64,000 nt of DNA. Origin: Anastatus disparis. Lineage: Eukaryota; Arthropoda; Insecta; Hymenoptera; Eupelmidae. The stretch spans positions 1,240,001-1,304,000 of the forward strand of contig JAFFSR010000010.1 of assembly GCA_017163975.1 (NCBI GenBank), written 5' to 3'. Positions 56,415 to 64,000 of the stretch are shown one piece after another. The position numbers and the translations under genes were made by a program. The notes beneath the pieces are model-generated. The model made no database searches, was not told where the DNA came from, and was given only the letters and a program-made list of their open reading frames with translations. Position 1 is the stretch's first letter; every line of letters begins with the position of its first letter.

Positions 56415-56868
56415 GTTATTGTTATTGTTATTGTTATCGTTATCGTTATCATTATCGTTATCGTTATCGTTATCGTTATCGTTATCGTTATCGTTATCGT
56501 TATCGTTATCGTTATCGTTATCGTTATCGTTATCGTTATCATTATCATTATCATCATTTTTATCATTATTATCATTATTATCATTATTATCATTATTATC
56601 ATTATTATCATTATTATCATTATCATCATGATTATCATTATTATCATTATTATCATTATCATCATTATTATCATTATTATCATTATTATCATTATTATCA
56701 TTATTATCATTATTATCATTATCATCATGATTATCATTATCATTATTATCATTATTATCATTATTATCATTATCATCATGATTATCATTATTATCATTAT
56801 TATCATTATCATCATTATTATCATTATTATCATTATTATCATTATTATCATTATTATCATTATTATCA

Positions 56869-56915
<47 letters not shown>

Positions 56916-57129
56916 CATTATTATCATTATTATCATTATTATCATCATTATTATCTTATCATCTTATATATAAAAAAAAAAATTATTATCATTATTATCA
57001 TTATTATCATTATTATCATTATTATCATTATTATCATTATCATCATGATTATCATTATCATTATTATCATTATTATCATTATTATCATTATCATCATGAT
57101 TATCATTATTATCATTATCATCATTATTA

Positions 57130-57169
<40 letters not shown>

Positions 57170-57249
57170 CATTATTATCATTATTATCATTATTATCATT
57201 ATTATCATTATTATCATTATTATCATTATTATCATTATTATCATTATTA

Positions 57250-57308
<59 letters not shown>

Positions 57309-57994
57309 ATTATACAATAATAGGATTTTTTTAATAATGCTAGAAAAAACTCGAATTTTTTCAATGTTAAGTGTCCTAGCTTTACATATATTTCTTCACT
57401 TATTAAGATATCGGTATAATGAATTTTATATTATATAATATTAATCTACTTATCATCATATTTATTAAAAATATGGAAACTTTTTTGTTTAGAAAATAAT
57501 TTTAATATTAAATTAAAATATTTATTTTTATATTCAAAGTTATCAATTCTTTTAATTATTTTATAATTCTTTGAATTCATTTTTTATTATTTTTTTATAA
57601 AAATAAGAATATTATATTTCATAATTATTTTATAAAATTAATAAAGTAACAATAAATACTATATTTATAATTCTACACTTCCAATAATCATTGAAATTAT
57701 TTTACATATCCCAAATCATAAAGTATAAAAAATTTAAAGTATTAATTTAATAACTTCGTACTTTTTTTTATATCTTTTATAATTTTGTATGTACTTCTAT
57801 TTATGCAAGCAATAATTTTTTTCTAAATTATTAATAGGAATTCAAAAAATTATTATATATACATATAAAAAATTATATATGGAGAAATGCCCATTTTTCC
57901 TAATTTATAATAAAATAGCACCCTTATTTCATGATCATGATGGGCCCCCATGATTTTGTAGCCCCGGGCCCCAGGTAGTGTTAGACCGGTCCTG
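56167..57994. mobile_element. hAT-type non-autonomous element
   Basis: The left end CAGGCCCGGACTAAC and the right end (minus strand CAGGACCGGTCTAAC) are inverted, with a GGCCCCGGGGC-rich subterminal block on each side. An exact 8-bp duplication ATTATACA flanks it at 56159-56166 and 57995-58002, as expected for the hAT superfamily. The interior is microsatellite and AT-rich DNA, with no transposase. It sits inside the right arm of the large inverted repeat. Confidence 0.92.
56383..57306. repeat. (ATT)n/(ATTATTATC)n/(GTTATC)n microsatellite
   Basis: About 0.9 kb of pure simple repeat inside the hAT element: (ATT)n at the edges, (TTATCG)n at 56435-56540, and ATTATTATC nonamers in blocks in the remainder. 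A higher-order block with ATCATCATGATTATC recurs. All long frames here are repeat artefacts. Confidence 0.98.
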
Positions 57995-58349
57995 ATTATA
58001 CATACATTACCTACTTTGATGATTTTCTTGGACATGGGATCATGGTTAGCAACCTTGCAAAGTGGTATTTTAATGCTTTGAATGAGTTTCGCTCAGCGGA
58101 TGACAACAGTAGTACTTTTAAATTACTTATTTCTCAAAAATATGAAGAAAAAAGTTTTACAGTAATAAATTCCCAAAACGCAACCCAACTGAGTAATTTA
58201 AGCTTAAAATTAGTCAAAAATGTCAAAAATATGGTTTTTGCCTAACTTTAAAGCTTTATAGCTCTGAAAATATGTACTATAGGAATCTAAAAAAATTCTG
58301 AATGTTTCATAATATGGAAAAGAACCATTTTACCAATTTTTAGCAGGAA

Positions 58350-58657
58350 AAAACTTTTTTGCCCTAGGCCGCAAAATGACCATTTTGCGTCCTACGGAAA
58401 AACTTTAAATGTCTTGGCCTCGGAACAAAAAAATAGTATATTAGACCATGGATGCATATTGATCATCCTAGCTCGTGCAACTTTTGAGGCCTCGCTACGC
58501 TTGACCCCAAAAGTTCGCACTCGCCGAGAATGATTAATATGCATCCTTGGTCAATAATGTACTATTTCGTCCTTCGATCTGATAGAGAATGGACGATATA
58601 TTTATAATTAAATAAAATCTTAAAATTAACTGCGTTGAAACCTGAAAATAAATAAAA

Positions 58658-58719
<62 letters not shown>

Positions 58720-59095
58720 TGAGGTCCAATAAAAAAGAGCCACCCTTGAGAAAAAAAGTACTAATTAAAAAATTTTGTATCTCAACAAGTAAGGGTCTTA
58801 CAGAACTCTACGACCACTCATTTTACACGTATTTGTAAAGACTTTTTTAATGGTGTATTGGCAATTTAATTTTGAGTACTTGTCGGTGAAATATTACGAC
58901 TTGAAAATAGAAAAAATAGTACATTATTGACCAAGGATGCATATTGATGCCCGAAAGTTGCACGAGCTAGGATGATCAATATGCATCCATGGTCTAATAT
59001 ACTATTTTTTTGTCCCGAGGCCGAGACATTTAAAGTTTTTCCGTAGGACGCAAAATGGTCATTTTGCGGCCTAGGGCAAAAAAAAATTTTTTGTC
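58350..59095. repeat. Foldback repeat CCCTAGGCCGCAAAATG
   Basis: The segment GCCCTAGGCCGCAAAATGAC through AAATGTCTTGGCCTCGG at 58360-58437 is repeated inverted at 59005-59080. Inside, AGACCATGGATGCATATTGA and CCTTGGTCAATAATGTACTA form further inverted pairs. Confidence 0.85.
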
Positions 59096-59128
59096 CTCAG
59101 GCCACAAAATAAATTTTTGTGTCCTCTG

Positions 59129-59480
59129 TTAAGTCCTGGCTTTCACCAGAACTAAATATTTGTGTATGATTCTATTATGTTGAATATTTTTGTATGATTT
59201 TAAATATAAATTTGAAATAATTTGGAATAATTGAATTAATTAATAAATTATAATTATGAAAGGTAAATATATGTATAATCTAGTGGTGAAATGAACTTCA
59301 CCAATATTTAATTGAGTAAATCGTTCTCACAATTAAAATATATTGGAGAATATTTATTTAGAGTACTTGAATAGAGAATATATAAATTGAATATTCTTAC
59401 CTTGATTGATTCAAGTAGATGAAGGCTGGATACAGACAGACAAATAATAGATATAGGCATGATTTAAAATAAGACTCGAG
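59129..59480. repeat. Dispersed repeat ending in TCCTGG, inverted copy 3
   Basis: It starts with the palindrome AAGTCCTGGCTTTCACCAGAAC and carries TAAGACTCGAGTCGAA, the inverse order of the copy at 55440-55800. Confidence 0.7.
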
Positions 59481-60280
59481 TCGAATATAAGTAACTTTTA
59501 AGATATTTATTAGACACTTGTAAAAATAATTAATATTGAATACAGTAACTTTATTTGAATTTGAATTTGAATTTAAATTTGAATTACAGGATTTACGACT
59601 TGGTACCAACGTTGATCCTGGGGTATTGCCCACTGTCGTCAATTTCAGTCGGCTTTTATAATATTTATCTTGACAGAATTTCATTAAGTAATAAGTGGAT
59701 CTTGCTTGTTTTATGATTTAATAATTTCGAAGTCAACGAATTTCGTTGCTTAATATCAACTCAAAGTTTCTTTACTGCTTAGATTAACACATTCTTTTAT
59801 TGTTCGATGACTGTTTAATTAGTTCATCAATATCATGTTAAGAAAAAGATATTTAGAAATTATAAATTGAAAAGTAATATAAAAGATACGTTGTGACGTA
59901 ACACCTTGGGGCTCAAAAGATTGCATATCAGAAGGATAGGCAATCGTAAAAACAAAACAGTTATCGAACAATTTACAGATAATTATTACAAGCTTAATTG
60001 GTAAATATACTTATTTTCTATTTGAATAGATACTAATGCACAAGGGTACGTTTTATTTCGTACACCTTGGGGCTCAAAGATTGTATATAAACAATCGTAA
60101 TAAGTAGTATATATTTTACAATGATTTTGGTGTGTTTTACAAAAGGTGAATAACATATTGCTGATGCAATTCAGCAAAAGAAAATGACAATATTCGATAT
60201 GTCTTACAAAATATAGGTGAATGACATGTAAGTGTGCAATTTAGATTTTTCTTTTGACTGGTTATATAAATCATTACATA
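59481..60280. repeat. Direct repeats, no gene
   Basis: CACCTTGGGGCTCAAAGATTG occurs near 59904 and 60060 with AT-rich surroundings. The frames at 59397 and 59986 look like chance. Confidence 0.5.

Positions 60281-60334
<54 letters not shown>
60281..60334. repeat. (AT)n microsatellite
   Basis: Fifty-four bases of alternating AT. Confidence 0.95.
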
Positions 60335-60337
<3 letters not shown>

Positions 60338-61470
60338 TGTTTGTGTTTTTTTTTTTACATTCCTTTACCTTACACTATTTAGTAATAATATAGAAGATTT
60401 ATAAGTTTTACAAATCATAATATTAATGTTAAATTCAATTTGATGAATCATGAAATTTTTATATTGCAGAAAAAAATAATAATAAATGTATTAGATATTT
60501 TTAGATTTATAATTTATTAATTGTTTTCTTAAATGAGTAAAAATAATAAAATAATTCTAAGTTATTTGATAAATTATAAGCCTCACTTAGATTATTTGTA
60601 TAGTTTTAATTATAACAATCCTTTTGTTTTTTTGTTTAATTTTAAAAATATGATTCTGTAATATGCTATGTTTTATAATGCTTGAATATATATGAATGAC
60701 ATATGATTAGTGTCATTCACCCCTTCCCGCACGAAGTTGAATCGTAATCGATTCAGCAAATAAAACAAAAAGATTGTTTTACAATGAACGTAAAATTAAC
60801 TTCTTAATAAACTTAAAGTATCAAATTTTTAAATTGTAGTTCCATAAAAGACTTATCTCTTATAAAATTATAACTTGATTCTATATCTTTTTGTTAGATT
60901 ATTTCTTAAATAATAATATGCTAAATAATGTAATTTGTAAAATAATTAATTTTTTTTATTATCTTAGTTTCCTCCTTATCTTTCTTATATGGATTCATAG
61001 AAGGTTAAGATTTCGATAAATAATATTTAAAATTTAAATGAAATATGTGCTTACTAAAGTATATAAGTAAATGACACTTTAATATAGATGTGTATCGTAC
61101 ATCCATAATATGTTGTTTTTTTTTTTTTTTTATTGTTAGATCAAATATGCTTACGATGTCAATTGATATCGACATATTTAGGTGAATGACACACGCGCAT
61201 AGTGTCATTCATTTTTTTATGTAACACAAAACAATGAAACATGCATAATTTTTATTATATTTGAATATTATGTATATATGATTTATTAAATATCACAATT
61301 AAAAAGTTTTACTAATTGTTTTTATAACTAACAAATAATTTTTATCGGCTATATTTATATGTATTTGATTATATGTATGATAATGCTTATTTAATAGAAC
61401 GACATTTATGGGCTGATTTTATATTTTTCAAATTGTGAAATTTATTATTATATATATTCTTTTTTTTTAA
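60335..61470. repeat. AT-rich DNA with GTGAATGACA hairpins
   Basis: GAATGACA...TGTCATTCA hairpins lie at 60690-60722 and 61180-61211. Single half-sites occur near 60130, 60212 and 61066. No gene. Confidence 0.6.
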
Positions 61471-61477
61471 AAAAAAA

Positions 61478-63920
61478 CTAATTACGACTAAGATTGAATA
61501 GACGAATCTCTTTCTGTTCTTGAGATGCTGGTTCAGAAGGAGTAGATGTACTTGTGGGAGGTAGTGTTATGTAGGGTGATTTATTTGGTAAAGGTGGGGG
61601 CGTTGGTCGAGGCAAAGGAGATTGTAATACCATGGGTTCTGATATGCCTGGCTTCTCTATTTTCACTTCTTTCAATTCTACTTCTTCATATCTTGGTATT
61701 TTTTTAATTTGATTATTATTTAATATAATTATTAAATGCGTAATGGAGCTAAAAATGGTTCCTAATAAATGTATGGACCAGCCATATATTGTATGAAGGG
61801 TATATCCCCTTATAATAGTATCCATAATTAATTTAATCATGTGAAGAATGATTAAAATCATTATTATAGCTGAACTTATTGACCCAAATGTTGTAAGTTT
61901 ATTTATAAATTTTTTCCAGGTGTTTTCTGCTATATTTGATAAAGTATTTTCTGTTCGAAATTACTTAATAAATCTCCTCTTGAATTTTCTTCACCCTGAA
62001 TTCCTCTCGCTATAGCATTTAATAAAGCTGCTTTTTCGAAAGGGAACATTATATGTTGTTGTAATTCCTGTAAGTCTTCTTAAAAATAAATGATACTCGT
62101 TGCCAGTGATGTTATTTTTTTAGGCATCTATGAAGTTTGAGTATTTGGTCTTAAAATTTTTACAATATTTTTTGTTGTCCTTGGTTTTGGTAAAAGATTT
62201 ATCTAATCTTCCCCAATTTCATCATATTATGGAATGATTGAATTACAATTTATTTCAGAATCTGATTTCAATAAAATATGTGTTTTCGGTGTTAAAAACC
62301 ATGTCTCATTTTTTGTCGTTACAGGAAGTTGAATATTATACTTATTTGTGTGTTTTAATTGTACTTCTACTGGTGTACATTTTATTACATGTACTACTTC
62401 TCCAGCAAATTTAGCTATATACCCAGGTTTTTGCATGATATTATAGGCAAATTCATCGGGAGCTATGGATGCAAAGGATAGGAATTCGCGTATTATTATT
62501 TTCTCAATTTCGCATTTTTCTTTTAAGAGCATGACGAAGCTGTCCGCCTTCTAATAATATTTCCAATCTTAACTTATGAATAAACGATGCGTTTAATCGA
62601 GTTTCTTTGCTACAAAGAAAAAATTTGTAAGATTAAACTCTAGTGCGGACAACTCAAGAAATCCATCAAAATATTATACATACAAAATTATAATAAAAAC
62701 TTTCAATATGTCATATTTTAAGGTTAGGTTTGTCGAGTTTGATATCTAATTTCCAATCCAAGCTCATAAAAAAATAACAAGTCCAAACGATTTTTTATTT
62801 TAACAAAAATTATTGTATAAATATAGCTTTAGTGCGGACAAGTCATTATATTTGTTTAATTTAAGAATTTAAAAAGATATTCATAAAATAAAAAAAGCAA
62901 AACTTGATTGCTGCAGCTCCGACATGCAGTTAAGATATTAAAATACAAATCTTTAAGATCGGCCCTAAAATGTTTTTCGATACATACAAATTTAGAATTC
63001 ACGTAAGTAAATATATCTAAGTTCGTTACTTCTTTCCTTATTTCATAATTGTCAAATAATAATTTATTATATGAAAGGTCTAAAATAAGTAATTTAGGAT
63101 GTTCGGTTTTTTTTAATATCCTATTACAAATGTTAATATTATTTAACGCTGATAATGAAAATGTTGTCCCAATAGAATTTACAGTATAAATACGATTTTG
63201 ATTGTCTGAATTTATTATTCTTGCGGGGCCTCTATATAAGGTTTCGTATTCTGTTTTAAAACCCTCCTCTGCAGGTGAATGTTCCCAAAAAGTATAGCCT
63301 GCTTGTGAATCGATGCAGTGTTCATCCGTAAATTTGCCTATGGTTCTTGAGTTTAATCGTAATTTATTGTTTTTTAAACTTACTTGAGTATATTCTTCTA
63401 GTAGAGTTATTCTTATGAGGCCTTAGACGAGTACGTTATCCCAGGAACCAAAATTATGCGTGTAAGATGCTCCTTTGCATGTTTTATCCTTAACTGAACC
63501 AGCGAAATCTATTCCTACAGATCTTGTTGAATTTAATTTTAAATCCGCTATTGTATGAATATTATCATATTTAAATATTCCTGTTTCATGTATAAATTGC
63601 CATTTTTTATGGCTGATTTCGTAAAGATACTCTTGTAGGGCATGAGCTGTAGTACCCAGATGGCTGAACATTCCACAGTGAAATACTGCTCTCTGTATTT
63701 CTATTTTACACTGCATGATTTTTATAGATTTAAATTCTGCAATTTGTAGTAATTCTATTGTTGTATTATTTATAGTAACATTTTCTTGTTGAAAATCGCA
63801 TTCGCCCGTATTTAGTAAAGAGTACGTATTAATGATTGGATCTGTAGATTCACAGTTGAAACCGATGATTGCAGAATTACTCTTGATAAGAGATAAAAAG
63901 ATAAATATGATAGACAGCAT
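61478..63920 (-). pseudogene. Envelope glycoprotein gene relic (chuvirus-like), MITE-interrupted
   Basis: The gene starts at ATG 63920 with a signal peptide (MLSIIFIFLSLIKSNSA). A Cys-rich ectodomain follows, with a shared block also seen at 47.6 kb, and a heptad region holding KCEIEK and APDEFAYNIMQKPGY. The C-terminal segment (61478-61861) has a hydrophobic membrane stretch (YGWSIHLLGTIFSSITHLII) and a long Pro-rich cytoplasmic tail. Stops lie at 63423-63425, 62227-62229 and several places from 61860 to 62220, and a MITE sits at 62523-62933. Without it about 2.0 kb of coding remains, the size of chuvirus-type glycoproteins found as fossils or retroelement envelopes in insects. The function would be membrane fusion and entry. 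Family placement is from layout; no viral polymerase is nearby. Confidence 0.6.
62523..62933. mobile_element. TTAA MITE (family D), complete copy
   Basis: TTAA borders at 62523-62526 and 62930-62933. The left end GAGCATGACGAAGCTG and the right end (minus strand CTGCATGTCGGAGCTG) are imperfect inverted repeats. The glycoprotein reading is interrupted exactly at these borders. A partial copy lies at 31466. Confidence 0.85.
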
Positions 63921-64000
63921 TTTTTTTATGTTTATATAGAGGATGAAGAATTCTGAAAATAGAAAATAATATTAATTTTTACGTTTATGAAAAATTAATT

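Larger units (their letters stand above)
54180..58720. repeat. Large inverted repeat, right arm, interrupted
   Basis: The inverse of 50885-51790 is spread over 54180-54310, 55900-56166 and 58003-58720. Between the pieces lie a block with other repeats (54311-55899) and a hAT-type element (56167-57994). An (AT)n tract at 58661-58716 mirrors that at 50908. Confidence 0.8.

Noticed and set aside
56342..57364. Long frames of poly-Ile, Asp-Asn, Met-Ile and Thr-Ile repeats
   Set aside because: They are translations of the ATT/ATC microsatellite.
1..64000. CRISPR array
   Set aside because: Repeats here are microsatellites, MITEs and satellites; none has regular unique spacers, and the DNA is eukaryotic.

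Overview
This window looks like repeat-dense nuclear DNA of an insect. The style of its Maverick/Polinton genes, its envelope-type relics and a probable mitochondrial insert suggest an arthropod, perhaps a hymenopteran; that placement is an inference from protein style, not a match. I found no convincing host single-copy gene. The sequence is very AT-rich, with many (AT)n tracts, and almost everything recognisable is mobile or viral in origin.

Region by region. 1-3.6 kb: AT-rich DNA with one TTAA-type MITE, short direct repeats and an unrecognised minus-strand coding relic. 3.6-18.2 kb: a decayed Maverick/Polinton (adintovirus-like) element. On the minus strand, left to right, it holds an unknown protein, an adenovirus-type cysteine protease, an exonuclease-like protein, the double jelly-roll major capsid protein, a virion-associated protein, a penton-like protein, a chromodomain integrase, a phospholipase A2, an unknown conserved protein, a small basic protein, a packaging ATPase and a protein-primed family B DNA polymerase with a spliced 5' exon. 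One small plus-strand gene lies between ATPase and polymerase and resembles the PP1/eIF2-alpha region of PPP1R15 (GADD34). It has its own TATA box and initiator. 18.4-30.3 kb: TTAA MITEs, three Helitron 3' ends, a Helitron helicase relic with zinc fingers, a second Helitron Rep relic, and simple-sequence arrays. 30.3-44 kb: TTAA MITEs, a 268-bp tandem repeat, a 164-bp tandem repeat, a probable nuclear mitochondrial insert (trnT-nad6-cytb) and a tRNA-derived SINE-like head. 44-50 kb: T-rich DNA, a fragment of an envelope glycoprotein gene, and a non-LTR retrotransposon relic (ORF1 plus endonuclease). 50.9-59.7 kb: nested inverted repeats, one arm split by a hAT-type element that kept its 8-bp target duplication and carries about 0.9 kb of trinucleotide-type microsatellite. 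59.7-64 kb: hairpin repeats, then a nearly full-length envelope glycoprotein relic split by a TTAA MITE.

How the parts fit. The Maverick genes form a virion and replication module (capsid, penton, protease, ATPase, PLA2, polymerase, integrase). Stop codons, frameshifts and two MITE insertions in the polymerase show that the copy is dead. The integrase also lacks its expected catalytic glutamate. TTAA MITEs of several families recur throughout, and in three places the interrupted sequence, or an empty copy nearby, shows the insertion event directly. The most unusual observation is the intact PPP1R15-like reading frame inside the Maverick, which suggests that this lineage carried a translation-control (eIF2-alpha phosphatase recruiting) factor.
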